Source: Actinospica robiniae DSM 44927
Lineage (GTDB): Bacteria > Actinomycetota > Actinomycetes > Streptomycetales > Catenulisporaceae
Length of the DNA: 64,000 nt
Reading direction: 5' to 3'
Assembly: GCF_000504285.1 (NCBI RefSeq)
Contig: NZ_KI632511.1
Span: 5,019,372 to 5,083,371 of the forward strand
In this document: positions 7,693 through 20,361 of the stretch, one piece after another
How positions within the stretch are numbered: position 1 is the stretch's first letter
Layout of the letters: every line of letters starts with the position of its first letter
Position numbers and translations under genes: made by a program
The notes under the pieces: generated by a model
The model's database searches: none
What the model saw: the letters and a program-made list of their open reading frames with translations, nothing else
Told to the model about the DNA's origin: nothing

Positions 7693-8949
7693 ATGAGCGC
7701 GGCCGAGATCCCCCGTGCGGGGGAGGCGGCCGAGGCCCGGGGTCGGCGAGCATTTCCGGTTATGACCTCTCTCGCCGCCACGTTGCCGCGGCAGCTGGTT
7801 CGCGCCGTCAACCGGCTCCCGCCGCTCGCCGTGGACGCCGTCGTGGTCCTGGTGTCCGAGTGCGCGCTGATGTGGGGCGTGACGAGCTCCAACACCATGA
7901 ACATCCGCGACGGCCTCGGACCCTGGCCGTGGTGGATCTTCCCGCTGGCGGCACTCCTGCCGATCCCGCTGCTGTGGCGGCGCCGGGCGCCCTTCCTGGT
8001 GCTGTACCTGAGCGGCATGGGCCTGGTGGCGCTCGCGATCCCGTACAACCTGGCCGTCACCTACAACCACAGCAGCCAGGTCATGCTGTACATCGCGATG
8101 GTCTCCGTCGCGTACTACTGCGACGGCTTCAAATTCTGGTTCACCGCCCTCGTATGCGTCGGCATGAACCTCGTGGTGGTGGATCAGAGCTTCGGCAAGG
8201 CCGTGATCTCCGCGCTGGTCACCGTGATGATGTTCGTGGCCGGACGGCTCGCGGCGCAGCAGCGGGACCTGGCCCGGCTGATGGCGGACCGCGCGCACGA
8301 GGCCGAGCAGACCGTGGAGGCGCGGGCCGCGCAGGCCGCCGCCGAGGAGCGCACCCGGATCGCCCGGGACATGCACGACATCCTCGCGCACGCGGTCAGC
8401 CTGATGATCGTGCAGGCCGAGGCGGGAGCGGCGGTGGTGCAGCAGGATGCGAAGAAGGCGGAGAAGGCCTTCGACGCGATCTCCGACGGCGGCCGGGACG
8501 CCCTGGCCCAGCTGCGCCGCATGCTCGGCGTGCTCCGGGACGGCGACGCGCTCGCCTTGACGCCGCAGCCGACCGTGGCCGAGCTGCCGCGGCTGGTGGA
8601 CACGCTGCGGTCGGCGAAGATCGACGTGCGGATGGTGGTCGAGGGCGCCCCGGCGCCGCTGCCCCCGGACACCGAGGTGGCGGTCTACCGGACCGTGCAG
8701 GAGGCCTTCACCAACATGCTCAAGCACGCCCGGGCGGAGCGGGCCGAACTGCGGCTGGACTGGAGCGCACAGGCGTTGACCGTGCGCGTGACCGACGACG
8801 GCGCGGGCCCGAAGCCCGGCACACCCGGGCGCGGGCTGATCGGCATCAGGGAACGGATAGAGGCCTGCGGCGGGACGGTGCACACCGGCCCGGGCGTGGG
8901 CGGGGCCGGGTTCGAGGTCCTGGTGCGCGTACCGGCGGCGGCCGGTTAG
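7693..8949 (+). CDS. Two-component sensor histidine kinase, NarL/DesK class
   Basis: The N-terminal half has about five membrane helices (residues roughly 45-190) and almost no extracellular domain. A HisKA_3 dimerisation domain follows, with RIARDMHDILAHAVSLMI giving the phospho-acceptor H228, then a HATPase domain with DDGAGPKPGTPGRGLIGIRE. Intramembrane-sensing kinases of this layout often respond to membrane state or to lipophilic compounds. ATG 7693 is used. ATG 7762 is a second possibility and neither has a strong Shine-Dalgarno, while upstream in-frame codons overlap the previous gene. The stop is 9 bases before its response regulator. Confidence 0.92.
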   Translation: MSAAEIPRAGEAAEARGRRAFPVMTSLAATLPRQLVRAVNRLPPLAVDAVVVLVSECALMWGVTSSNTMNIRDGLGPWPWWIFPLAALLPIPLLWRRRAPFLVLYLSGMGLVALAIPYNLAVTYNHSSQVMLYIAMVSVAYYCDGFKFWFTALVCVGMNLVVVDQSFGKAVISALVTVMMFVAGRLAAQQRDLARLMADRAHEAEQTVEARAAQAAAEERTRIARDMHDILAHAVSLMIVQAEAGAAVVQQDAKKAEKAFDAISDGGRDALAQLRRMLGVLRDGDALALTPQPTVAELPRLVDTLRSAKIDVRMVVEGAPAPLPPDTEVAVYRTVQEAFTNMLKHARAERAELRLDWSAQALTVRVTDDGAGPKPGTPGRGLIGIRERIEACGGTVHTGPGVGGAGFEVLVRVPAAAG

Positions 8950-8958
8950 GCTGTCAGG

Positions 8959-9642
8959 GTGGCGATAAAGGTGGTCGTGGCCGACGACCAGGAGCTGGTC
9001 CGGGCGGGGTTCGGGATGATTCTGGACGCGCAGCCGGACATCGAGGTCGTCGCCGAGGCCGCCAACGGCCTCGAAGCCGTCGACGCGGTCGCGCGCACCC
9101 AGGCCGACATAGCGCTGCTCGACGTGCGCATGCCCGAACTCGACGGCCTCGAGGCGGCCCGGCGCATCTGCGGCAAGGGCGGCACGAGAGCCATCATGCT
9201 GACCACCTTCGACATCGACGACTACGTCTACACGGCGCTGCAGGCCGGAGCGAGCGGCTTCCTGCTCAAGGACGTGCGCCGGGACGACCTGGTCCACGCG
9301 GTGCGGGTGGTGCACGGCGGCGAGGCGCTGCTGGCGCCCAGCGTGACGAAGCGGCTGATCGAGCAGTTCGCCCGGCGCCCGGAGCGGGCGGCCGCCGCGG
9401 CCTTCCCGCCGGACGCGGCCATATCGCAGCTCACCACCCGCGAACTGGAGACGCTCAAGCTGCTCGCCCGCGGCCTGTCCAACGCCGAGATCGCCGCCGA
9501 GTTCGTGGTCAGCGAGCACACGGTCAAGACGCACGTCGGCAACGTCCTGTCCAAGCTGCACCTGCGCGACCGCATCCACGCCGTCGTCTACGCCTATGAA
9601 TCCGGCCTCGTGCAGGCCGGACAGCGGGCCGAAGAGCCGTGA
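8959..9642 (+). CDS. LuxR/NarL-family response regulator
   Basis: The 227-residue protein has a receiver domain with the phosphorylation site D55 (IALLDVRMPE) and an acidic pocket at D9-D10. A linker leads to a LuxR-type helix-turn-helix (TTRELETLKLLARGLSNAEI...VSEHTVKTHVGNVLSKL). The GTG start at 8959 follows AGG closely and lies 9 bases after the kinase stop, so the two form an operon. The MMPL exporter just downstream is the obvious candidate target, but no operator was identified. Confidence 0.94.
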   Translation: MAIKVVVADDQELVRAGFGMILDAQPDIEVVAEAANGLEAVDAVARTQADIALLDVRMPELDGLEAARRICGKGGTRAIMLTTFDIDDYVYTALQAGASGFLLKDVRRDDLVHAVRVVHGGEALLAPSVTKRLIEQFARRPERAAAAAFPPDAAISQLTTRELETLKLLARGLSNAEIAAEFVVSEHTVKTHVGNVLSKLHLRDRIHAVVYAYESGLVQAGQRAEEP

Positions 9643-10031
9643 CCGAGACCGTTCGGCGGCGCCTCTCGCTGCTCTTCGTCGTCTGCGGCGCGCTGCTCGT
9701 CCCGTGGATCGGCGTCCTGATATGGCAGGAGCACGGAGCCGCCGGCAAGCGCAGCCTCGGCTCGTCCTGGATCGGCTTGGACATCCTCGAGGCCTGCTGC
9801 CTGGCCGTCGTGGCGTCAATGCTGCACCGCGACCACCGCGCCACCAGCCCGGCCGCGGCCGCCACCGCGGCGGTGCTGTGCATGGACGCGTGGTTCGACG
9901 CGATGTCGGCCGCGCCGCAGTGGGCTTACGCGGAGTCGCTCACCATGGCCTGCGTCGTGGAGCTGCCGCTGGCGGCGCTGCTGGCCTGGGTCGCCTGGCG
10001 GACGCTGCCGAGCCGGCCGGTCGCCCCCTAG
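9639..10031 (+). CDS. Small four-helix membrane protein in the two-component operon
   Basis: This 130-residue protein has hydrophobic segments at roughly residues 9-28, 46-62, 76-90 and 100-122, with the short loops of a compact membrane protein. I do not recognise a named family. Its GTG start overlaps the response-regulator stop (GTGA), so it is translationally coupled to the two-component system and probably works with it, perhaps as an accessory sensor or as part of the response. The MMPL gene starts 91 bases later. Confidence 0.8.
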   Translation: MTETVRRRLSLLFVVCGALLVPWIGVLIWQEHGAAGKRSLGSSWIGLDILEACCLAVVASMLHRDHRATSPAAAATAAVLCMDAWFDAMSAAPQWAYAESLTMACVVELPLAALLAWVAWRTLPSRPVAP

Positions 10032-10121
10032 GGTGTTTTCCCCTCCCCCGCGCGGGCGAGGCGCCAAGTCCACTCGGCCGAGGGAGGTGGACCAGGGCCC
10101 TGATCGGCGACGCTGTGCGCC

Positions 10122-12260
10122 ATGCCCAGCATCCAGAACTCCGTCGCCGCGCGACTCGGCCGGCTCTCCACCCGGCGCCCCGCGCTGCTCTGCGTCAGTT
10201 GGCTGATCGTCATCCTGATCGGCCTCGCCGTGGGCGGCCAGGTCACCTCCCGCTTCGACGGCAACGGAACCAACGTCACCGCGAGCGAGTCGTACCAGGC
10301 CGGCCGGTTCCTCTCCGCGCACGACCCGGAGGGCGACCAGATCACCGCGCTCGTCGCCGGGACGGAGGTGACCGCGAGCGGTGTGCGCGCCCAGGTGGAC
10401 GCCGCTGTGACGGCCGTGCGCGCAATCCCCGGCGTGACCGCCGTCAGCACCCCTTATCCGGACGGCGTCTCCCGTGACGGCCAAGCCCTGGCGGTGAAGG
10501 TCGCCTTCGCGGCGGACCTCTCCGATGACGCCGAGGGCAACGCGCTCGACGCCGTGTACGACCGCTTCCACCAGATCAGCGCGCCGCAGGTGTACGTCAG
10601 CGGCGGACCGCTGCTCAACCAGCAGATGAACCACGGCATCAAGAAGTCGCTGCAGCTGGCCGAGGAGCTCTCCCTGCCGATCATCCTGATCGGCCTGTTC
10701 CTGGTCTTCGGCAGCTTCCTGGCCGGGCTGCTGCCGCTCGCCGTCTCGCTGGCCGGCATCTCCAGCTCGCTGCTGATCCTGCTGGGTTTCAGCCACCTGA
10801 CCTCGCTTTCGCAGTACGCGTTGACGATCGTCACGATGATCGGGCTCGGCGTGGGGGTGGACTACAGCCTGCTGATCGTCAGCCGGTTCCGCGAGGAGCG
10901 GCAGCGGACCTGGGACAAGCGCGTCGCCGCCGCGCGGGCGGCCGCCGGCGCCGGGCGCACCGTGCTCTTCTCCGGCCTGACCGTCACGATCAGCTCGCTG
11001 GGCCTGTGCTTCTTCGACAACAGCTTTCTGCGATCCATCGGCCTCGCCACCGCTTCCGTCGTGCTGGTCGACATGCTGGCCGCGCTCACCCTGCTCCCGG
11101 CGCTGCTCGCGCTGTGCGGCTTGAAGATCAGGCAGCAGGAGAGCCGGGACACCGGCGTGTTCACCCGCCTGGCGAACCTCGCGGCGAAGCTGCGCGTCGG
11201 CGTGGTGGTGGTCTTCACGGCGCTGCTGGTGGCGCTGGCGGTGCCGCTGGGCGGCCTGCACCTGTCCAACGGGGACGCGCGCTGGCTCCCGTCCTCGACC
11301 GAGGGCAGGCAGGAGTTCACCGCCGCCACGGCCCATTTCGGCAGTTCCTCGAGCAGCCCGGTCGAGGTCCTCGTCCGCGGCACGGGCCCGCAGTACTCCC
11401 GATTCGCCAGCCGGATCAGCACCCTGCCGCAGGTGGCCGCCGCCACCAGCACGCCGCTGGCGTCCGGCGGCACCCTGGTCGAGCTCGCCCCCTCGGGCGG
11501 CGACGCCTCGACCTCCGGGCTGGCCCTGGTGCGCGAGATCCGCGCCGACCGCGGTGATCTGGACGTCCAGGTCACCGGCACGCCGGCGCAGGTCCTCGAC
11601 TTCGAGGGCATGCTCCGGGCCGGCGCGCCCTGGGCGATCGGCTTCGTCTGCCTGACCATCCTCGCCCTGCTGTTCGCCTTCACCGGCTCGCTGCTCATCC
11701 CGATCAAGACCCTGATCACCACCGGGCTCTCGCTCGGCGCCGCGCTCGGCATCGTGACGCTGGTCTTCCAGCAGGGCCACGGCGCCGGCCTGTTCGGCAC
11801 CACCGGTCTCGGCTCGCTCGACCTGGTCACCGTGCCGTGCGTCGCCGCGATCGCCTTCGGCCTGGCCATGGACTACGAGATCTTCATCCTGGGCCGGGTC
11901 CGCGAGGCCTATCTGGCCGATCCCGGCCGGCCGCGGGCCGCCGTCGCGCTGGGCCTGCAGCGCAGCGGGCGGATCGTGACCAGCGCGGCGGTGCTGATCG
12001 CGGTCGTCTTCGGCTGCTTCATGGCCGGCGGCAACGCGGTGATCGGCCAGATCGGCCTCGGTCTGACCCTGGCGGTGCTCATCGACGCCACCCTGATGCG
12101 GATGCTGCTCGTGCCCGCGACCATGGCGCTGCTGGGCGACGCGGCCTGGTGGGCGCCGGCCCCGCTGCGCCGCCTGCACCGGCGCTACGGGCTGAGCGAG
12201 GCCGACTCCGACGAGACCCCGGCGGAACCGGCCGCGGCCGAAGCGACCGTGGCGGGCTGA
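10122..12260 (+). CDS. MMPL-family RND transporter
   Basis: The 712-residue protein has the duplicated MMPL layout. It has one N-terminal helix (about 18-38), an external domain, five or six helices containing the motif IVTMIGLGVGVDYSLLIVSRFREE, a second external domain, and a second bundle with GLAMDYEIFILGRVREAY. The paired Asp residues in those helices carry protons in this superfamily. MmpL proteins export lipids, siderophores or drugs in mycobacteria and Streptomyces. No Shine-Dalgarno is visible before ATG 10122. Proximity to the DesK-type two-component operon suggests regulation by it. The cargo is unknown. Confidence 0.92.
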   Translation: MPSIQNSVAARLGRLSTRRPALLCVSWLIVILIGLAVGGQVTSRFDGNGTNVTASESYQAGRFLSAHDPEGDQITALVAGTEVTASGVRAQVDAAVTAVRAIPGVTAVSTPYPDGVSRDGQALAVKVAFAADLSDDAEGNALDAVYDRFHQISAPQVYVSGGPLLNQQMNHGIKKSLQLAEELSLPIILIGLFLVFGSFLAGLLPLAVSLAGISSSLLILLGFSHLTSLSQYALTIVTMIGLGVGVDYSLLIVSRFREERQRTWDKRVAAARAAAGAGRTVLFSGLTVTISSLGLCFFDNSFLRSIGLATASVVLVDMLAALTLLPALLALCGLKIRQQESRDTGVFTRLANLAAKLRVGVVVVFTALLVALAVPLGGLHLSNGDARWLPSSTEGRQEFTAATAHFGSSSSSPVEVLVRGTGPQYSRFASRISTLPQVAAATSTPLASGGTLVELAPSGGDASTSGLALVREIRADRGDLDVQVTGTPAQVLDFEGMLRAGAPWAIGFVCLTILALLFAFTGSLLIPIKTLITTGLSLGAALGIVTLVFQQGHGAGLFGTTGLGSLDLVTVPCVAAIAFGLAMDYEIFILGRVREAYLADPGRPRAAVALGLQRSGRIVTSAAVLIAVVFGCFMAGGNAVIGQIGLGLTLAVLIDATLMRMLLVPATMALLGDAAWWAPAPLRRLHRRYGLSEADSDETPAEPAAAEATVAG

Positions 12261-12264
12261 GCCC

Positions 12265-12305
12265 GAAAACCCTCGCGGCGGCGTCCCCGAGGGGCGCCGC
12301 CGCGA
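12265..12305 (-). terminator. Convergent terminator between the MMPL gene and parE
   Basis: TCGCGGCGGCG (12273-12283) pairs with CGCCGCCGCGA (12295-12305), and the loop can itself pair CCCC with GGGG. On the minus strand the hairpin is followed by GGGTTTTC, so it terminates parE. It may also stop the opposing MMPL transcript. Confidence 0.85.
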
Positions 12306-12336
12306 AGGCTTGGGTCACAGGTGGAGCAAGGGGGGA

Positions 12337-14409
<2,073 letters not shown>

Positions 14410-14733
14410 GTCTTCCTCCCTCTGCGGACGCCCTCGTCGGCGTTTTCTGCGCTGCCCAGCGTAGCGGCTGCCCCGGACAACGCCCGCACCCGTCTCATCG
14501 CGCCGGACGGCGCACAGATGCCGACAAGACCGTCGGAAAAACCCTTTCCGGACAGTACCCTGAGCGACCGTTCGGCTCCCTAAGGTAGCGGTCACGCGTG
14601 CAGGGGGCCATAGCCCGTACGCCCTGAGCGAACGAGGCGGGAAATCGCCCCCGAGGCGGGGCACACGGCTTCACGGGATGGTTTGATGTTGATCCGGGTA
14701 GCAATACCGCCGACGCAGCAAGAAGGAGCTGAC
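14410..14733. other. Intergenic region between parE and the zinc-ribbon gene
   Basis: This 324-base divergent intergenic region must hold the promoters of parE (minus) and of the small gene at 14734 (plus). It is less GC-biased than coding DNA around 14680-14720 (GGTTTGATGTTGATCC). I could not assign clear -35/-10 pairs and see no convincing gene in it. Confidence 0.5.
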
Positions 14734-14940
14734 GTGACCGCTGTCCTCACTCCCACGGCCCCCCTGACCGCCCTCGATCGTTGCGACCGTTGTGGCGCTC
14801 AGGCATACCTCCGCGTCACCCTTGCCTCCGGCGGAGAGCTCCTGTTCTGCGCCCACCACGGCAAGAAGTACGAGGAGAGCCTCCGTTCCATCGCGGCGGA
14901 CATCCACGACGAGACCGACAAGCTCACCGACGCCCGGTAG
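14734..14940 (+). CDS. Small conserved zinc-ribbon-like protein (DUF7455 type)
   Basis: This 68-residue protein is conserved next to hrdB in streptomycetes. It has a CDRCG knuckle followed 20 or so residues later by FCAHHGKKY, a C-x2-C ... C-x2-H arrangement that could bind zinc. The C-terminus is a short charged helix (SIAADIHDETDKL). GTG 14734 is chosen over the upstream in-frame ATG 14683 because AGAAGGAG lies at 14721-14728 and similarity to relatives starts here. A strong terminator follows. Function is unknown; its fixed position between parE and hrdB is the main clue. Confidence 0.85.
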   Translation: MTAVLTPTAPLTALDRCDRCGAQAYLRVTLASGGELLFCAHHGKKYEESLRSIAADIHDETDKLTDAR

Positions 14941-15007
14941 GCTTCCAGCTCGCCAGAATGTGACGCTACCTTTCTGGGCAAAGGCTGTGCCTCTCTAGGC
15001 AGCACCA

Positions 15008-15039
15008 CCCCCGCGACCCGCCCGGGTCGCGGGGGTTTT
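15008..15039 (+). terminator. Rho-independent terminator of the small zinc-ribbon gene
   Basis: CCCCCGCGACCC (15008-15019) pairs perfectly with GGGTCGCGGGGG (15024-15035), followed by TTTT. It lies 68 bases after the stop at 14940. Confidence 0.9.
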
Positions 15040-15149
15040 GTGCTTCGTGCCGTGCGCACCGGGCACGCCGCGTGCGGCTGGGCCCGGCCCGGCCCCGCTC
15101 GGCTCGGCCCCGCTCGGCTCCCGGAGGCCGGCAACGGCGCGGACGCGGC

Positions 15150-15192
15150 GAAGCCCGCGTGCAGCCCCTCGGAAGGGGTTCACGCGGGCTTC
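15150..15192 (-). terminator. Hairpin downstream of hrdB
   Basis: GAAGCCCGCGTG (15150-15161) pairs with CACGCGGGCTTC (15181-15192), and the loop contains a second 7-bp stem (AGCCCCT with AGGGGTT). The long rod lies 29 bases after the hrdB stop on the minus strand. There is no T-tract, as is common for actinomycete terminators. Confidence 0.75.
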
Positions 15193-15220
15193 AGCGGCGT
15201 CCACGCCGCATCGGTCCCGA

Positions 15221-16864
<1,644 letters not shown>

Positions 16865-17251
16865 TCACATACCCTTCGGAACGGTGCTCGAATATGATCT
16901 GCGCTGACGGTGCTCGCGGTGTAGCCGGTGCCGGGGCGCTGAACCGGCCCCACGTCGCGGGAACGGCAGACGGTACGCGTAAAAGCTTGTCCACGATGGA
17001 CAGCGTCCATCGGGCGCCGCATATTCCCCCCGGACAGCCGGGCGGTCGCGTCCGCCTTCGTCGTGCCTGGTGTGAATCATCCACCGGCCGCGGCTTGTGG
17101 ACGGCGCTTCGCCGCCGAGCCGCCGTTCACCGCTTCGCAAACGCAGGTCACGCACTCGAGGGGACAGTCTAGCAGCGCTCGCAGCGGTATTGCGCACGAG
17201 GGGCCCGATTCGCCGGATGCGCACCCCCGCCGAACCCCGGATCCGCCGTGT
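16865..17251 (-). promoter_or_regulatory. Upstream region of hrdB with SigR-like promoter candidate and perfect palindrome
   Basis: No gene is visible in these 387 bases. Reading the minus strand, GGAAT (17027-17023) is followed after exactly 18 bases by GCT (17004-17002). This is one base from the SigR/SigH-type promoter consensus GGAAT-N18-GTT known upstream of hrdB in Streptomyces. Across the downstream half lies CGATGGAC-AGC-GTCCATCG (16994-17012), an 8-bp-arm perfect palindrome. TTGTCCACG at 16987-16995, next to the palindrome, matches 8 of 9 bases of the Streptomyces DnaA box. All these roles are inferred. Confidence 0.45.
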
Positions 17252-18943
17252 TCACGGGCCGATCCGCACTGCCAGGAGGGTGACGTCGTCGTCCTGCTCC
17301 TGTTCCCGCAGCATCTCGTCGACCAGGTGGTCGAGCAGGGCGTCGAGGTCCCCGACCGGGGCGCCGCGGGTCGCGCGCACCAGCCGCTCGAACCCGTCGG
17401 TGAGCGAGGCGTCCCTGGTCTCGACCAGCCCGTCGGAAAAGCCGATCACCACGTCCCCCGGATCGAGTGAGACGTCGAACTCCTGCCGGACCTCGCTCAG
17501 ACCCAGCGGGGTCGCGGCCGCCTCGCTCTCCAGGAAATAGACCTCGCCCTGCGCCGTGCGCACCAGCAGCGGCAGATGCCCGGCGTCCGAGAGCAGCAGC
17601 CGGCGGGTGGACGGCTCGAGCACCGCGTAGACCACGGTGGTCAGGGATTCGGCGTTCTCGGTGGCGTCGAAGAGCCGGTCCAGCCCGGTCAGCACGGCCT
17701 GCGGGGACGGGTCGGTGAAGGCGAGCGCCCGCAAGGCCGCGCGCACCCGGCCCATGCCGGCCGCCGCGGTGATGCCCTTGCCGATGACGTCGCCCACCAC
17801 CAGCCCGATCCGCCCGTCCGGAAAGCCGAACAGGTCGTACCAGTCGCCGCCCACCTCGGTGTCCAGGGACCCGGGGATATAGCGGAAGGCGGCGTCGATC
17901 CCGGGCAACTCCGGCAGCCGCTTGGGCAGGATCGCCTCCTGTAGCGAGACCACCTGCCGGTGTTCACGTTCGTGCATGCGCGCCCGCGCCACCGCCATCG
18001 TGCACTGCCCGGCCAGCGCCTGCAGATAGGCGCGGTCGTCCTCGTCGAAGCCGCGCGGGCTGTCGTAGACCAGGTACAGGCCGCCGACCGGACCGACCGC
18101 GGTGGACAGCGGCAGCACCGCCCACGCCGACTCCCCCGGCCCCGGCGCGGTGGTGGCCGGCCACTGCCCCGCCTCCGGGAAGCGCTCGCACAGGGACTCG
18201 CGGTCGGGCAGGTAGCAGGGCTGGCCTTCGCGCACCGCGGCGGCCAGCAGGGCGGGCCAGGTGAGCGTGCGCCACTCCCAGCGCTCCTCCTCGCCGCGTT
18301 CGCGGGGCCGCCGCCGCGGCGAGGGCAGCAGCTGCGACGCCGTCGGCCAGGGCGAGCGCCCGACCGGGTCGAGCAGTCGCAGATCCACGTGCGTGGACCC
18401 GGTGACCTGCCCGAGCTTGGCCACCGCCGCGCGCACCTCGCTGATGGTCAGCGCGCCGGCGAGCTCCCGGGCCACGGTCTGCAGCTTGCCGATGCGCCAC
18501 TGCGTGGACCCGAGCAGGTCCGCGATGCGGTGCCGGTCGGTGACGTCGTTGACCACGGCCAGCGCCGCGACCACCGCGCCGGAGGCGTCGCGCACCGGCG
18601 TCCAGGTGGAGTCGAGATAGCGCACCGCGCCGCCCCAGTCGCCCGAGCCGAGCCGCTGCTCCGGCTCGCGGTAGGGCTTGCCGTCGCCGAACACCCGGGT
18701 GGCGGCCACCTCGACCTGTGCGCCGAGCTCGGCGCCGAGCACCTCGGCGGGCAGGCGCCCGATGTGCTCCGCGACCGGCAGGCCGTTGAGATCGGCCAGG
18801 GCCTGGCTGACCGTCAGATAGCGGTGGTCCGGGCCGTAGCAGGCGAACGCCACGGCGGTGTCGCGGCACAACGCGTCCAGGAGGGGCTGGACCAGTGCCG
18901 ACGTCGCCTCCGCCGCCACCGGCCGCGCCGGATCGTGAGCCAC
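17252..18943 (-). CDS. PAS-GAF-PP2C serine/threonine phosphatase (RsbU/SpoIIE family)
   Basis: The 563-residue protein has a PAS domain (about 15-140), a GAF domain (about 165-340) and a C-terminal PP2C-type SpoIIE phosphatase domain (about 355-560). The PP2C metal-binding motifs EVGGDWYDLF and VGDVIGKGITAA, and FSDGLVE near the end, are intact. Such enzymes dephosphorylate anti-anti-sigma factors in partner-switching cascades, with PAS and GAF sensing the signal. Streptomycetes have many of them. No anti-sigma or anti-anti-sigma gene is adjacent, so the target is unknown. It is transcribed in the same direction as hrdB but separated by 387 bases. Confidence 0.92.
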   Translation of the reverse strand: MAHDPARPVAAEATSALVQPLLDALCRDTAVAFACYGPDHRYLTVSQALADLNGLPVAEHIGRLPAEVLGAELGAQVEVAATRVFGDGKPYREPEQRLGSGDWGGAVRYLDSTWTPVRDASGAVVAALAVVNDVTDRHRIADLLGSTQWRIGKLQTVARELAGALTISEVRAAVAKLGQVTGSTHVDLRLLDPVGRSPWPTASQLLPSPRRRPRERGEEERWEWRTLTWPALLAAAVREGQPCYLPDRESLCERFPEAGQWPATTAPGPGESAWAVLPLSTAVGPVGGLYLVYDSPRGFDEDDRAYLQALAGQCTMAVARARMHEREHRQVVSLQEAILPKRLPELPGIDAAFRYIPGSLDTEVGGDWYDLFGFPDGRIGLVVGDVIGKGITAAAGMGRVRAALRALAFTDPSPQAVLTGLDRLFDATENAESLTTVVYAVLEPSTRRLLLSDAGHLPLLVRTAQGEVYFLESEAAATPLGLSEVRQEFDVSLDPGDVVIGFSDGLVETRDASLTDGFERLVRATRGAPVGDLDALLDHLVDEMLREQEQDDDVTLLAVRIGP

Positions 18944-19234
18944 GCGCGTCTCCCGCCGCCGTTCGAGCCCCTTACCGGATCGAGCTTAGCCGTCACCGTG
19001 GGCTTACGGGCCGTGATCGGCCGAATTTCCCCCCGCGCCCCCGCGAGATCGGCCGCCCGCGCCGGACGGCCCGTCAGATCCGGCGCCCCGCTTCGACGCC
19101 GCCACGCCTGCCGACGCCTCGCTTCGGCGCCACGCAGCCGACGCCGCCCGCTTCGGCCACAGGACCGAGGCGGGTGACGCACCGCCACCCGCTCCGATCC
19201 GATCGGCCCATTCCCTCGTGCCGGAAGGCTCCGC

Positions 19235-20089
19235 CTACTGCTCGCGCTGCGCCGGCAGCCGCGGCGTGCCGATGGCCCGCGGCTCGGCGCCCAGCAGCGC
19301 CCCCGAGAGCTCGGCCGCGCCCGGACCGTCACCGGCCAGGACGCGCTCGACCAGCTCCTCGTGCGCGCGGGCGTTGGCCGGCTGGGCCTCGCAGCCCGCG
19401 CGGACGCCGGTGATCTCGAGCGCGCCGTAGACCACGGCGGACAGGTGCTCGAGCATCCGGTTGTCGGTGGCCTGCAGCAGCAGCGCGTGGAACTCCGCGT
19501 CCACCCGCGCGTACCCGGGGGCGTCGCCCGCGGCGGCGGTCTCGGCCAGCATGTCGGCCAGCTCGCCCAGCCGTACCCGCACCGGCTCCGGCAGCGCGGC
19601 CCCGCGCTCGGCCACCAGGTGCGCCGCCAGCGGCTCGAAGGCCTGGCGCAGCTCGGCCAGCTCGCGGGCCTGGTCGCCGCGCAGGGGTCCCTGCGCCCGC
19701 CACTCGATCACGTCCGGGTCGAGTAGATTCCACTCCTGCACCGGCCGGATCCGGGTCCCTACGTTGGGCCGCGCCGAGACCAGCCCCTTGGCCTCCAGCA
19801 CGCGCAGCGACTCGCGGACCACGGTGCGCGAGACCTCGAAGCGGTGGCCGATCTCCTCGGGCACCAGCGGCCGGTCCGAGCCGAGCTCGCCGGCCACGAT
19901 CATCTGGCCGAGCTGTTGGACGAGCTGGCCGTGCAGGCCGCGTCCGCGCTGGGCGGCGGCGCGCGGGAAGACGAGGGCCGGGGCGGACACGTGGGAGCGC
20001 AGCTGCGCGGCGTCGACCGAATCCGCGGTGCGGCCGACGGGGACGGTCACGGTCATCACGCGGCCGGTGCTGTCAGTGGCGGTGTTCAT
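19235..20089 (-). CDS. GntR-family transcriptional regulator, FadR/FCD subgroup
   Basis: The 284-residue protein starts with about 48 unusual residues, then a winged helix (QLGQMIVAGELGSDRPLVPEEIGHRFEVSRTVVRESLRVLEAKGLV) and an all-helical FCD ligand domain from about residue 135. FCD regulators bind small acids or sugar acids, often via a metal. The nearby genes do not show a catabolic target. ATG 20089 is used; a later start closer to the winged helix cannot be excluded. The region upstream (20090-20361) is A/T-richer near 20160-20190 and contains CACTC-CTCA-GAGTG (20164-20177), a weak operator candidate. Confidence 0.9.
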   Translation of the reverse strand: MNTATDSTGRVMTVTVPVGRTADSVDAAQLRSHVSAPALVFPRAAAQRGRGLHGQLVQQLGQMIVAGELGSDRPLVPEEIGHRFEVSRTVVRESLRVLEAKGLVSARPNVGTRIRPVQEWNLLDPDVIEWRAQGPLRGDQARELAELRQAFEPLAAHLVAERGAALPEPVRVRLGELADMLAETAAAGDAPGYARVDAEFHALLLQATDNRMLEHLSAVVYGALEITGVRAGCEAQPANARAHEELVERVLAGDGPGAAELSGALLGAEPRAIGTPRLPAQREQ

Positions 20090-20280
20090 GGTGATCTGGT
20101 CGGCTTTCCCGAAGGTCGGCTTGAGACGATTTCACCGGCTCCAACCATGATTGTCACGGAAAGCACTCCTCAGAGTGAAAAATCGCACCGCTACCGTGGC
20201 GTGTGGTGGCGCCGTCTGACCCGGAAGAGGGACAAGTCCCGCGGCTGGACGATGGACCGCGATCGGCCCTGATCCTTGAC

Positions 20281-20335
20281 GCGGACCCGCGCCAGTCCAC
20301 CCGTCGCCGGCGCATGGCCGATGGCGCGGGTCCGC
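20281..20335 (-). terminator. Long hairpin downstream of the ABC transporter pair
   Basis: GCGGACCCGCGCCA (20281-20294) pairs perfectly with TGGCGCGGGTCCGC (20322-20335) across a 27-base loop, just past the permease stop at 20362 on the minus strand. There is no T-tract. It probably ends or stabilises the ABC mRNA. Confidence 0.6.
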
Positions 20336-20361
20336 CCTTCGGCGGCGCACGGCCGGCAGCG

